The notes: generated by a model from the letters alone, not told the origin. Shown: positions 34,407 to 43,958, counted from the stretch's first letter. The stretch is 64,000 bases of DNA from Bacillota bacterium (GCA_023416585.1 JAEZHM010000032.1:1-64000), one strand, 5' to 3'. Program-made: numbers and translations.

Positions 34407-36372
34407 AGAGGGATATATTTGCGATGTATGTGGGGGCAGTCACTTTACTCTGCTATTTGACCGTGGTAGGGACGGAGACAATATTCTTAACTATATCTGC
34501 GAAGATTGCAGCTTTGTTTTTGTTTATCCCCGCCCAAGTAACGATGAACTTGAACAGTTATATCAGAAATCAACGTTCTCCGAAAAAAACAGGGAGGGAA
34601 CAAACCCTGACGAAAAGAAATTTCGAGATTGCGAAAAACAAGCTCTGGTCAGATATGCGGAACTAAAAAAAATAACCGCTTACTGTTATCATGACGCATG
34701 TAGAATAATGGGTAAAGCATTGGATGTTGGCTGTGGAACAGGAAGTTTTGTGGATATTCTTTGCCGTAACGGATGGACAGCTCAGGGACTGGAACCGGAT
34801 AAAGAATACGAAGAAAATTGCGAGAACCACTATGGAATACGAATACACAAAACACCACTTGAAGACTTTCGTAGCGATTATAAATATGATTTAATAACAG
34901 CATTCAACACGATTGAACATGTGCTGTCTCCGAAAAGCTTTTTGATGAAAATACGCGAAATACTATCTGAGAACGGTATACTGTATATAGATTGTCCCGG
35001 CTTGGACCGCATGCATACAGAAATAGATCGTTTCTTTTGGCGTCCTCATATTAATACATTTTCACTCTCTTCTTTGCGGGAGTTGCTTGAAGTATGCGGA
35101 TTCAAGGCAATTTGGATGGGATATAATCCTCTTGGCTTTTTGTCTGCAATCGCTGTAGCGGATAAAATAAAGCATAAAGTAAACGAATCCCATAGTGCAA
35201 ATGTTTATCGTTTAAAAAGCATTGTAGATGCCGCGTATTCGCCTAATAACGCAAATGCAAACATGATCTTCCTAAAGCCTGAACAGGAAAAACCAGTGTT
35301 GAAACTGGTTCATATTGGAATTCATCAAAACACAAATCCAGGAGACACGTTGCTGTTTCCGGCAATACGTTGCCTGTTCCAAAAACATATGATGCCTGTT
35401 GAATTTTCATTACTGAATGTTCGCGATGTTTGCACGGATGAAACAATTGATTTTATTAACCAGCATGACGGTGTGATCATTGGCGGTGGGGGGCTGTTTC
35501 TCCGGGATACAAATCAAAACAATGTATCAGGCTGGCAATGGGCATGCCCAGAAAAACTGATGGAAAAAATCCGTGTTCCAATCATTGTTTTTGCTGTTGG
35601 ATACAACAGATTCAGGGGACAAGAAGACTTTGATGAAGCATTCTCAAAAAACGTAAGCCTTTTGGTTGAAAAATCCGCATTCTTTTCTCTTAGGAATAGT
35701 GGAAGCATTGAAGCTGTCAAGCAATACGTTCCCTCTTCCCTGCACCACAAGCTTATGATGCAGCCATGCCCAACAACGCTGCTATCAAGATTTTACCCAT
35801 ATGAAAAGAAATGCTGCCAGAAAAACCGAATTGCGCTTAATCTGGCTTTTGATCGCGAAGACATGCGCTATTCTTTCCGGGAGCCTTATATTTTTGATGG
35901 CATTGCACAAGCGATCCGTGACTTTCGTAAAGAAGGATATTCAGTTTTGTTGTATAATCACATCAACAGGCTTGATTCTCAGGCCGCAATCTGGTTAAGC
36001 AAATTTGGGATAAGTGTTGACCAACTATATTTGGATAACATGCCGCCAAACAAAGTGATAGACTATTACCAGGATGCGGTGCTTGTTTTTGCCACGCGAG
36101 GGCATGCGCAAATGATTCCATTTGGCCTTAACCGTCCCGTGTTTTCCTTGATCAGCCATGATAAGCTCTCGTATTTCCTCGAAGATACCGGGCTTTCCGA
36201 ATATGGGGAAGAGGTAACGTCCGCAAGCATTATGAAACGAATGCTGGACTTTATTCATTCGGACAGGGAAGAGCAACAAAAGGAAATGGTAAAAGCGCAA
36301 GACCATCTATGGGCAATTACAAAGGAAAATTTGAGAGCCGTACAAAATGCATTCATGAAGAGGCGATTTTGA
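34387..36372 (+). CDS. Methyltransferase - polysaccharide pyruvyl transferase fusion
   Basis: A 661-residue two-domain protein. Residues 9-50 form a zinc ribbon (CDVCGG...CEDCSFVFVYPRP) of the type found N-terminal to SAM-dependent sugar methyltransferases; ALDVGCGTGSFVDIL (about 113) is the SAM site and the domain ends near 290. From about 305 (VLKLVHIGIHQNTNPGDTLL, then GVIIGGGGLFLRDT) the sequence matches polysaccharide pyruvyl transferases, ending with a C-terminal nucleotide-binding half (DSQAAIWLSK, MPPNKVIDYYQDAVLVFATR). One protein may thus methylate and ketal-pyruvylate the same repeat unit. Start has GGAGG. neuB begins at its stop codon. Confidence 0.82.
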   Translation: MKRTPSEEGYICDVCGGSHFTLLFDRGRDGDNILNYICEDCSFVFVYPRPSNDELEQLYQKSTFSEKNREGTNPDEKKFRDCEKQALVRYAELKKITAYCYHDACRIMGKALDVGCGTGSFVDILCRNGWTAQGLEPDKEYEENCENHYGIRIHKTPLEDFRSDYKYDLITAFNTIEHVLSPKSFLMKIREILSENGILYIDCPGLDRMHTEIDRFFWRPHINTFSLSSLRELLEVCGFKAIWMGYNPLGFLSAIAVADKIKHKVNESHSANVYRLKSIVDAAYSPNNANANMIFLKPEQEKPVLKLVHIGIHQNTNPGDTLLFPAIRCLFQKHMMPVEFSLLNVRDVCTDETIDFINQHDGVIIGGGGLFLRDTNQNNVSGWQWACPEKLMEKIRVPIIVFAVGYNRFRGQEDFDEAFSKNVSLLVEKSAFFSLRNSGSIEAVKQYVPSSLHHKLMMQPCPTTLLSRFYPYEKKCCQKNRIALNLAFDREDMRYSFREPYIFDGIAQAIRDFRKEGYSVLLYNHINRLDSQAAIWLSKFGISVDQLYLDNMPPNKVIDYYQDAVLVFATRGHAQMIPFGLNRPVFSLISHDKLSYFLEDTGLSEYGEEVTSASIMKRMLDFIHSDREEQQKEMVKAQDHLWAITKENLRAVQNAFMKRRF

Positions 36373-37250
36373 TGTATCCATTGCCATACGTGATAGCAGA
36401 AATTGGATGTAACCACAAGGGTGATCTGGAAATCGCACATGAATTTATTAAGACAGCAGCAGTCTTTTGTAAGGTAGATGCTGTTAAATTTCAGAAGCGC
36501 AGCAATCGGGAATTATTGACTGCAGAGCAATACAATGCTCCTCACCCAAATCCATATAATTCCTACGGAAAAACCTACGGCGAGCATCGGGAATTTCTTG
36601 AATTTACTGTAGAGCAGCACGCGCAGCTGAAATCCTGGTGTGAAGAATGGGGAGTCGTATACAGCACTTCGGTGTGGGATCTTGCTTCCGCAAAAGAGAT
36701 TGCCGCGCTGAATCCCCGCTTTATCAAAATTCCTTCTGCGTGCAACAATCATTATGTGATGCTTAAGTGGCTTTGCGAAAACTATCAAGGTGACATCCAT
36801 ATTTCGTTAGGAATGACAACGCGCAAAGAAGAGGCGGAACTGATCGATTTCTTTGTTCGGCACGAAAGAGGGCAAGACTTGACCGTCTACGCCTGTACAT
36901 CCGGTTATCCGGTGGCACCGGAGGATAGCTGTTTGCTGGAGATTCTGCGCCTTCAGGAAAGCTATGGGGACAGGGTGAAGCAGATAGGTTTTTCGGGGCA
37001 TCACAACGGGATTGCCCTAGATATTGCAGCCTATACGCTTGGAGCAGGCGTTATTGAACGCCACTTCACTCTCGACAGGACATGGAAGGGGACAGACCAC
37101 GCAGCCTCGCTGGAACCGGACGGACTCCGGAGATTGAAGAGAGATCTTATGAATACACAAAAAGCACTGTCATACAAGAAAAACGAGATTCTTCCTGTGG
37201 AGCAGGTGCAGCGTGAGAAATTAAAATACAAGGTAAGAGAAGAAATATGA
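36372..37250 (+). CDS. neuB: N-acetylneuraminate (nonulosonate) synthase, lacking the SAF domain
   Basis: A 292-residue NeuB-family enzyme condensing phosphoenolpyruvate with a hexose-derived aldehyde. Motifs: VIAEIGCNHKGDLEIAHEFI, VDAVKFQKRS, SLGMTTRKEE and GAGVIERHFTLDR...KGTDHAASLEPD with the metal-binding His. I start at ATG 36372, which overlaps the upstream TGA and follows GAAGAGGC; the 21-codon longer form lies inside the previous gene. Typical bacterial NeuB is about 340-350 residues and ends in an antifreeze-like SAF domain; this one stops right after the TIM barrel. The product (Neu5Ac, KDN, legionaminate or other) cannot be fixed; no neuC-like epimerase is in the window. Confidence 0.85.
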   Translation: MYPLPYVIAEIGCNHKGDLEIAHEFIKTAAVFCKVDAVKFQKRSNRELLTAEQYNAPHPNPYNSYGKTYGEHREFLEFTVEQHAQLKSWCEEWGVVYSTSVWDLASAKEIAALNPRFIKIPSACNNHYVMLKWLCENYQGDIHISLGMTTRKEEAELIDFFVRHERGQDLTVYACTSGYPVAPEDSCLLEILRLQESYGDRVKQIGFSGHHNGIALDIAAYTLGAGVIERHFTLDRTWKGTDHAASLEPDGLRRLKRDLMNTQKALSYKKNEILPVEQVQREKLKYKVREEI

Positions 37251-38398
37251 ATATCGCTTTTATACCTGTACGGAGTGGAAGCAAGTCCATTCCAATGAAG
37301 AACATAAAGCTGATTGCAGGCAAACCGCTTGTTTATTGGGCGGTCAAGGCAGCCTGTGATTGCAAGGATATTGATAAGGTTTTTGTCAGCACCGACAGCG
37401 ATAAGATCGCATCAGTCGTTGAAGGCTTTGGATTTGCCAAAACTGCAGTCGTAGGAAGAAGCACAGAATCGGCGACAGATACGGCATCGACGGAATCCGC
37501 TATGCTTGAATTTGCCGAAAATCATGATTTTGATAAAATCGTCTTGATCCAGGCAACTTCACCTTTAATTACCGCTGATGATTTGGCTAAAGGCTTTTCG
37601 TTGCTGCGTCATAAGGATGCGGACAGTGTGTTGTCCGTTGTTCGGCAGAAGCGGTTTTTGTGGGAGGATTCAGCAGAAGGCTATGCTTTGCCGCTGAATT
37701 ATGATTACTTTCACAGACCGCGCAGGCAGGAATTTGATGGATTCCTCGTTGAAAACGGAGCATTTTATATTACAGACAGATCCTCCCTGCTTCAAAGCAA
37801 ATGCCGTTTGTCAGGAAAAATTAAAACGGTTGAAATGCCACCGGAGTGCTATATGGAGATTGATGAGCCAGAGGACTGGCTGATCATTGAGCAGCTTTTA
37901 GGAAGGCGACAGAAAGCATCAGGAATTCCTGAAATAAAAATGTTCCTTACAGATTGCGATGGTACGCTGACAGACGGGGGAATGTATTATTCCGCTGAGG
38001 GTGAAGTAATGAAAAAATTCAACACCCGTGACGGAGCCGGTTTGCGCATTTTAAGAGAGCGTGGAATTATGACGGGGATCGTTACGGGAGAAGTTTCTTC
38101 CTCCGTCCGCAAACGGGCGGAAAAGCTGGGAGTAGATGAGCTATTGATGGGGATCGGCGATAAGAAGACTGCAATTCAGCGGCTATGCGATAAGTACGGC
38201 ATAGATATCGCTTCTGTAGCCTATATCGGTGACGACCTGAACGATGTGGATGCAATCGCCTGCGTCGGGTTTGGGATTTGTGTCGGCGATGGCTGCCCGG
38301 AAGCAAAAACGGAGGCGAACTATGTAACGAAAGCCCGCGGGGGTGATGGTGCTGTTCGCGAGGCGGCTGATCTCATTTTAAACGGGAACAAGGCGTAA
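37247..38398 (+). CDS. neuA: CMP-nonulosonate synthetase fused to a KdsC-like HAD phosphatase
   Basis: A 383-residue fusion. Residues 1-225 are a NeuA-type cytidylyltransferase (FIPVRSGSKSIPMKNIKLIA, VFVSTDSDKI, IQATSPLITADD). Residues about 228-375 are a HAD phosphatase of the KdsC/8-phosphatase type (MFLTDCDGTLTDGGMYYS, IVTGEVSSSVRKRAEKL, YIGDDLNDVDAI) with all HAD motifs. It would remove a 9- or 8-phosphate and activate the free acid with CTP. The fusion implies the neighbouring synthase works on a phosphorylated hexose (inference). ATGA overlap with neuB shows coupling. Last gene of the first glycan sub-operon. Confidence 0.88.
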   Translation: MNIAFIPVRSGSKSIPMKNIKLIAGKPLVYWAVKAACDCKDIDKVFVSTDSDKIASVVEGFGFAKTAVVGRSTESATDTASTESAMLEFAENHDFDKIVLIQATSPLITADDLAKGFSLLRHKDADSVLSVVRQKRFLWEDSAEGYALPLNYDYFHRPRRQEFDGFLVENGAFYITDRSSLLQSKCRLSGKIKTVEMPPECYMEIDEPEDWLIIEQLLGRRQKASGIPEIKMFLTDCDGTLTDGGMYYSAEGEVMKKFNTRDGAGLRILRERGIMTGIVTGEVSSSVRKRAEKLGVDELLMGIGDKKTAIQRLCDKYGIDIASVAYIGDDLNDVDAIACVGFGICVGDGCPEAKTEANYVTKARGGDGAVREAADLILNGNKA

Positions 38399-38464
38399 TA
38401 TCTCGGCCCGCTGGGAAAGCTGTTCCTCTGCATTCCCTTTTCCGCCAACGTTTTTTTGTGAGTT

Positions 38465-39091
38465 CTATTTTTTAACTTCAACATATAATGATCGATATTC
38501 CTCATTTGCCTCTGAAGGATATGTACCTTCAAACATGAAGTCAATACAATCAGTTTCCTTGAATTTCTTTTGTTTCACATTTTCATTTTTAAATCCCGCC
38601 CGATTTAAATCATATACAATAGCTTCAAAATCCCATGCATTTTGATGAGCAAGTCCATCTTGTCCCAATAAATCCGGTTGACCAGTTGCTGATATAAATT
38701 CACCCTTAAATGCTTCAAATATTGAATAGTCTTCATAACCGAATCTATTTTTAGCAAATTCAATTCTTCTTTGGAATAAAGGATATTCGTAGTTACCTTT
38801 TAAATACTCTTCCATGCTTTTTCTCACATCAGGGATAACAATTCTTAAATAGCCACCATTACAAAGCATTCTAAAACATTCTTTGAAGACCTTTGGCGCT
38901 GAAAATATACTCATGTGTTCGAAAACATGAGAACCGTAAATACATGAAACGCTTTCATTTGAAAGTAGAAATCCTTCAAACTGATTAAAATCGCATACAA
39001 TATCGCCTCTGTTTCCATCTATATCTACTGTCAGCCAATCATTTGATGGTTTAACCCATCCGACTCCAGGCCCAAAATGCAATTTATACAT
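38465..39091 (-). CDS. SAM-dependent methyltransferase, inserted in opposite orientation
   Basis: A 208-residue class I methyltransferase. Start ATG 39091 follows GGGGGGAAG. The N-terminus KLHFGPGVGWVKPSNDWLTV matches the glycan-linked methyltransferases that begin with LHLGxG and D-x-D (TVDIDG); SCIYGSHVFEHM is the post-motif II segment and GGYLRIVIPDVRKSMEEYLK follows. It probably methylates a sugar or sugar nucleotide. It is the only gene of the cluster on the minus strand and is more AT-rich than its neighbours, suggesting later insertion. Convergent with neuA with 66 bp between. Confidence 0.8.
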   Translation of the reverse strand: MYKLHFGPGVGWVKPSNDWLTVDIDGNRGDIVCDFNQFEGFLLSNESVSCIYGSHVFEHMSIFSAPKVFKECFRMLCNGGYLRIVIPDVRKSMEEYLKGNYEYPLFQRRIEFAKNRFGYEDYSIFEAFKGEFISATGQPDLLGQDGLAHQNAWDFEAIVYDLNRAGFKNENVKQKKFKETDCIDFMFEGTYPSEANEEYRSLYVEVKK

Positions 39092-39498
39092 ATGCTTCCC
39101 CCCAATCATGATTGATTATAACACAAATAGTTATGATAAGTTGATTTCGCCAGCAGTAATAGCATGTTGCGGTTGCTCCGCTTGGCTGTGTTCCATTTTG
39201 CATATAGCTCTTGCTCTTTCATTTAGTAAACCAGCAGTTTTCCGGATGCATTAAAACTCGAGCCAAAATCCCATAATTCATCCTTTTATGATATAATTAT
39301 ATGGTCTAGAATGGCAAACGTATCAAGTACCATGCACGTTTCCCCCGCACCATGGTTTACAAAGGCTGGTCGTTAAAATTTCGGGTATTTATTCCGACAT
39401 ATTAGTCGGACAAAATTACCCCCTCGCCAGCGTTCGACTGCATTCCGTTTTTGTGGGGGCCATTAAAAATAGTTTATGTAATGTGGTGGTGGAAAAGG
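39092..39498. other. Gap between methyltransferase and epimerase genes
   Basis: About 400 bp. An extended -10 TGA-TATAAT lies at 39289-39297 on the plus strand (weak -35), a possible promoter of the second glycan sub-operon. A short hairpin TCCGAC...GTCGGA occurs near 39394-39411 without a U-tract. No gene seen. Confidence 0.4.
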
Positions 39499-40551
39499 AT
39501 GATAAGCGGCGTTTTTAAGGAGGATCTGGAGCAAATCGCTTCTACATCGCATCTCCCATGGCAGAAAATGAGAGATTCGACAGTTTTCGTAACCGGAGCT
39601 ACAGGGGCTGTTGGGAGCATGCTCATCCGTGCGCTGTCCTATGCAAGCTGTAAGCATGATCTTCGTTTGCGCTTGATTGCCCATGGCAGGGATGATGCAA
39701 AGGGCGATGCCATCGCAAAAGATTGGGGAGCTGAATTCATCAAGGGAGACATCCGCAGCACGGCCCTGACAGAAGTGGTTCCCAGGGGCGTCGACTACAT
39801 ATTTCATTGCGCTGCAATGACAAGCTCTTCGGATATGGTGTCAAAGTCTGTGGATGTTATCATGACAGCTATAGATGGGATGCGAAACGTGCTGGAGTTG
39901 GCAAGGTTAAAGAATCCTAAAAGCGTTATATGCCTGTCCTCTATGGAAGTTTATGGTCAAACCGATATAAAAGAGATCTCCGAAAGCAACCTAGGGTATC
40001 TGGACCTTTCAAGCCTGCGCAGCAGCTATCCCGAAAGTAAGCGGTTCAGCGAGATCATGTGCACCTGCTACGCAGCATCCTATGGCATACCCGTCAAAAT
40101 AGCGCGCCTTTCGCGCATCTTCGGTGCGGGGACTCCAAAGGATGATTCTGATATGCGAGTGGCCATGCAGTTTGCCCGCAAAGCGATGTGTTTTGAGAAT
40201 ATTGAACTGCACACGGCGGGTGCTTCGATATCCAACTGTTGTTATACTTCTGACGCGATCTTGGGTCTATTGACAATTCTGTTAAAGGGACAGATTGGTG
40301 AAACGTACAATATTGCAAACCCAGAGGCGAGCATGACTGTCCGCCAGATGGCCGAATTGGTCGCCAGCGAAGTGTGCAGCGGCAAAATCAAGGTCGTAGT
40401 TAACGTACCCAGCGATGTGCAAAAAAGGGGCTATGCCCCCGATGTGGGGTACATACTCAACGTTGACAAGCTCAAGGCTCTTGGCTGGATACCACGGTAT
40501 GGGCTTGCCGATATGTACAGGCGAATGATTGATGACTGGAAGGAAAAGTAA
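39499..40551 (+). CDS. NAD-dependent epimerase/dehydratase (SDR family)
   Basis: A 350-residue extended SDR. Start ATG 39499 follows GGTGGTGGAAAAGG. The Rossmann motif is VFVTGATGAVGSMLIRAL (about residue 29), with DYIFHCAA, the active-site Ser in ICLSSMEVYG and the catalytic YPESK (YxxxK, about 179). It should epimerise or dehydrate a nucleotide-activated sugar for the surrounding glycan cluster; UDP-glucose-4-epimerase, dTDP-sugar or CDP-sugar types cannot be separated by eye. The next gene starts with GTG directly after its stop. Confidence 0.88.
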   Translation: MISGVFKEDLEQIASTSHLPWQKMRDSTVFVTGATGAVGSMLIRALSYASCKHDLRLRLIAHGRDDAKGDAIAKDWGAEFIKGDIRSTALTEVVPRGVDYIFHCAAMTSSSDMVSKSVDVIMTAIDGMRNVLELARLKNPKSVICLSSMEVYGQTDIKEISESNLGYLDLSSLRSSYPESKRFSEIMCTCYAASYGIPVKIARLSRIFGAGTPKDDSDMRVAMQFARKAMCFENIELHTAGASISNCCYTSDAILGLLTILLKGQIGETYNIANPEASMTVRQMAELVASEVCSGKIKVVVNVPSDVQKRGYAPDVGYILNVDKLKALGWIPRYGLADMYRRMIDDWKEK

Positions 40552-43101
40552 GTGCGCAGACATCAGCAAAACCAGATATTGGAGCTCATCCAAACGCTGC
40601 ATGAGGCCACTGGTCAGTTCAAGCAACTGGCTTTGCATAAAGACTTTCCCTTAGCTATGACGCTGCTGGCCGACTGCCAGAACGTTGCGGCACAGATAGG
40701 TAATTTCATTGAAGAGACCGAAGGGGAAGGCACGCAAACCGTGGCTTTGCTTGAGGAATATTGTGAGGATCTGTTTAGGGCCAGCGCAGGGGCCGAAATG
40801 GCTGTCATAGACTGTGCCGCTAACTTGCAAAGGCGGTTGGTCAGTATAGAGAGCAGCATCAGAAACGAACTTAAGCCAAATAAGCTGGAGGTTGTTTTCC
40901 TGTCCTATAAGGCCAGCATGAGCGACAGCCTGGAAAGCATTTGGCTTGCGGCGAGTAAAGACCCACAATGTGATGCGTATTTCATAACAATCCCTTACTT
41001 TGATCGTCTTCCCGGCGGCGCGGCTGGGACAATGCATAACGAGGGAGGTATGCACCCGGCCAATATCCCTATCACAGATTACCGTACCTATAATATAGCA
41101 GAACGGCACCCTGATGTTATATTCTTTAATAATCCATATGATGATTCGAACTACGTGACAAGCGTTCATCCCAATTACTACAGCAAGCAGTTGAGGGATT
41201 TTACAGATCTGCTGGTTTACGTGCCTTATTTTGTTTCAACAGGTGATGTAGACGAACAATTTTGTAAGACATCGGCTTGCGTATATGCCAATAAAGTGGT
41301 AGTGCAATCGCAGAAGATCAGGGATACCTATATGCGGGTATACGAAGCTTTTGAAAAGGAAATGAACATTGTCGGACGATTCGGCAAAGTGAGTGAAAAA
41401 TTCCTTGCGCTGGGTTCTCCGAAATTTGACAAAGCCATCAGCGCAAAACCAAGGGACTACACTGTTCCCGATGAGTGGAGAATCCTCATCAATCGTTCTG
41501 ATGGAACACGAAAGAAAATCATCCTCTACAATACGACCCTTGTGGCGCTGTTATCGGGAAATGAGGATGTACTCAAAAAGCTGATCTATGTTTTAAACAT
41601 TTTCAAAAACAGGGATGATGTGGTGCTCTGGTGGCGCCCGCATCCTCTAAACGAAGCGGCATACCAGTCCATGCGCCCGCAATTTCAAAATGAATATAGG
41701 CAGATTGTCGACGATTACAGACGCGAGGGCTTTGGTATCTATGATGATACGGCTGATCTGCATCGGGCTATTGCTGTCAGCGATGCTTATTATGGAGACT
41801 ACAGTTCCTTGGTGGCACTGTATCAATGTACAGGCAAGCCCATCATTCTGCAAGCGGTTGCTTCCTTGCATCATAGCAGCCATACGCTGCTTCCAATTGT
41901 TATGCTGGAGGACGAACAAGGCATGTGGCTGCTTTCCAAAACGGCAAGCGGGCTTTTTCGTTATGAAAGAAAAACAAGTGAAATACGATTTATCGGTAGC
42001 TTCCCAGATGAGGGGCTGGAAAAAACGCACCTGTTTCATTTTGGGGCCAGGCTTGGCCAGAAGCTGTACTTTGCGCCGATGAGCGCGGCACATATCGGGG
42101 TATACGATCTGACTGAAGGTTCCTTTTCCAGCATCGATCTTCCCAAGTTCGTGCATGAGTCTATTCAGGACAATACTTCAATGAAGTTTTCCCACATCGC
42201 TGCCTTTGGGGATCATCTCTTCCTGTTGGGTCGTTCGTATCCTGCAATCGTACGCTATGATACAAAAATGAACACGTTTTCGCAGTATACCGATTGGCTT
42301 CCCGCCTTTGAAAAGCTGAGGTTTGACAAGGATGGAAACGGGCTGCGTTACTTCACCCGTATGGCTGTGGTAGGTTCTGTCCTCGCTGCGGTAATACCCT
42401 GCGCCAACGCGGTTACTTTGTTTGATATGAAGACCTGCGTTTCCACTGTGTATCAGGTGGGCTCAAGCGGAAACAGATATTCCGGAATCTGCTTCGACGG
42501 GGCTTATTATTGGCTGTCGGTGTATGAAGGGCACATCGTTGTCCGTTGGAATGCACAAACAGGCCAATGGAAAGAGATCACCACCGGCGTCAGATGCGGA
42601 GCGCTCGCATTTTCCGATATATTGTGGTTCAAGAATCATCTCTGGGTAGTCCCCTATGCGGAAAGGTTTATGCTAAAAGTCGATCCTCAAAGCGAAGCTG
42701 TTGAGAAAATTGATTTCAGCGACGCTTGGCCTCTCCAAACAAGAGGACAGGAAGAAGCTGCTTTTTGGCCGTTAACATACATGGACAGCATCCTCTTTCC
42801 ACAGTACCATGGATCGGGCGTTATGGCGTACGATGTGAAAACCGGAAAGCTGGACTACCACCATTTGATTGTTGACCGTTTACCAAACTATGATTATTCC
42901 CTGCGCTATGGTGATTTCCGCGAAAGCAGCATGTATACATTGCACGATTATCTTGACGATGTGACCATGCGGAATGAAAGCGATGAAGTGCGGCTTGCAC
43001 GCGCACGGGTGCGAAGAGCATCCAGCGCTAATGGCGACGGCACGGCAGGCGAAAAGATTTATGCTATGGCAAAAAAAGAAAATATGGAGGTCAGAACATG
43101 A
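40552..43101 (+). CDS. TagF-like polyol-phosphate transferase with C-terminal beta-propeller
   Basis: An 849-residue protein starting at GTG 40552 immediately after the upstream TAA, with AAGGAAAA before it. Residues about 1-100 are helical. Residues about 115-440 resemble CDP-glycerol/CDP-ribitol glycerophosphotransferases (VVFLSYKASMSDSLESIW; GSPKFDKAI; IILYNTTLVALL; VVLWWRPHPL; AIAVSDAYYGDYSSLVALYQ), the GT-B type fold of TagB/TagF. From about 445 onward are repeated motifs such as GLFRYERKTSEI, GVYDLTEGSF, AIVRYDTKMN, VTLFDMKTC, VRWNAQTGQW, MLKVDPQSEA, MAYDVKTGKL: seven or more blades of a beta-propeller. The propeller may bind polymer. licD overlaps its end. Confidence 0.8.
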   Translation: MRRHQQNQILELIQTLHEATGQFKQLALHKDFPLAMTLLADCQNVAAQIGNFIEETEGEGTQTVALLEEYCEDLFRASAGAEMAVIDCAANLQRRLVSIESSIRNELKPNKLEVVFLSYKASMSDSLESIWLAASKDPQCDAYFITIPYFDRLPGGAAGTMHNEGGMHPANIPITDYRTYNIAERHPDVIFFNNPYDDSNYVTSVHPNYYSKQLRDFTDLLVYVPYFVSTGDVDEQFCKTSACVYANKVVVQSQKIRDTYMRVYEAFEKEMNIVGRFGKVSEKFLALGSPKFDKAISAKPRDYTVPDEWRILINRSDGTRKKIILYNTTLVALLSGNEDVLKKLIYVLNIFKNRDDVVLWWRPHPLNEAAYQSMRPQFQNEYRQIVDDYRREGFGIYDDTADLHRAIAVSDAYYGDYSSLVALYQCTGKPIILQAVASLHHSSHTLLPIVMLEDEQGMWLLSKTASGLFRYERKTSEIRFIGSFPDEGLEKTHLFHFGARLGQKLYFAPMSAAHIGVYDLTEGSFSSIDLPKFVHESIQDNTSMKFSHIAAFGDHLFLLGRSYPAIVRYDTKMNTFSQYTDWLPAFEKLRFDKDGNGLRYFTRMAVVGSVLAAVIPCANAVTLFDMKTCVSTVYQVGSSGNRYSGICFDGAYYWLSVYEGHIVVRWNAQTGQWKEITTGVRCGALAFSDILWFKNHLWVVPYAERFMLKVDPQSEAVEKIDFSDAWPLQTRGQEEAAFWPLTYMDSILFPQYHGSGVMAYDVKTGKLDYHHLIVDRLPNYDYSLRYGDFRESSMYTLHDYLDDVTMRNESDEVRLARARVRRASSANGDGTAGEKIYAMAKKENMEVRT

Positions 43102-43946
43102 GGTATAAGATGCGAGATACCATAAAGAGCATTGAACTGTCCCCTACGGAATTGCGCCGGATGCAAATGATTATATTAGAGAATTTAACTGAGTTTGACC
43201 GGGTCTGCCGCAAACATGGAATCCCTTACTCCATTGATGGCGGAACGATGCTGGGTGCAGTGCGGCATAAAGGATTCATTCCTTGGGATCCCGACGCTGA
43301 TATCGTCATTATGCAAAAGGACTATGAACGGTTCAAGCTGGCCTGTCAAACAGACCTGGATGCGGAACGCTTTTTCCTGCAGGACTACAAGACTGATCCC
43401 GCCTATCGCTGGGGTTATGCGCGGCTGTTGCGCAAAGGGACAAAGTATATACGCGCCGGCCATGAACACATTCCATCCCAAAACGGCGTATTCTTGGACA
43501 TTTTCACAATGAACAGCGTTCCAGATAACAAGGCGCTGCGGATCTTACACAGGGCGGCTTGTTATCTCATACGCAAGGCTCTATGGGCTGAAGCGGGAAA
43601 GGTGACGCACCCAAATGCATTGATGAGGATATGGCTAGGTCTGCTCGCATTTTTACCAAGGAAAACGGTGTTCAAACTGCGCGACGGACTCGCAGCATGG
43701 TGTGACAGAAATGAACATACGGAATTGGTTCGCCATATGTGCAGCCCCCATCCCCGAAGGTTGCCCTATGGCTTCCCACGGAAATTGTTTGATAACCTCA
43801 TTGAGTATGAATTTGAGGGGCATAAGTTCCTGGGGTTTAAGGAGTATGATTTTTACCTGAAGTCAATTTACGGCGATTATATGACACCTCCGCCGGAAGC
43901 GGAACGCTCAAGCCATATACCATGTTCAAGCTATAGTCTATTGTAA
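43098..43946 (+). CDS. LicD-family phosphotransferase
   Basis: A 282-residue protein with the LicD nucleotidyltransferase-fold signature: YSIDGGTMLGAVRHKGFIPW followed by DPDADIVI. In most family members that segment reads PWDDDIDI; here the Asp spacing is changed (D-P-D-A-D), which could still bind metal. LicD proteins transfer phosphocholine, phosphoethanolamine or other phospho-alcohols from CDP-linked donors to glycans. The neighbouring cytidylyltransferase may make the donor. ATGA overlap with the TagF-like gene. C-terminal YGDYMTPPPEAERSSH is typical for the family. Confidence 0.88.
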   Translation: MRYKMRDTIKSIELSPTELRRMQMIILENLTEFDRVCRKHGIPYSIDGGTMLGAVRHKGFIPWDPDADIVIMQKDYERFKLACQTDLDAERFFLQDYKTDPAYRWGYARLLRKGTKYIRAGHEHIPSQNGVFLDIFTMNSVPDNKALRILHRAACYLIRKALWAEAGKVTHPNALMRIWLGLLAFLPRKTVFKLRDGLAAWCDRNEHTELVRHMCSPHPRRLPYGFPRKLFDNLIEYEFEGHKFLGFKEYDFYLKSIYGDYMTPPPEAERSSHIPCSSYSLL

Positions 43947-43958
43947 GGGGGATACATT

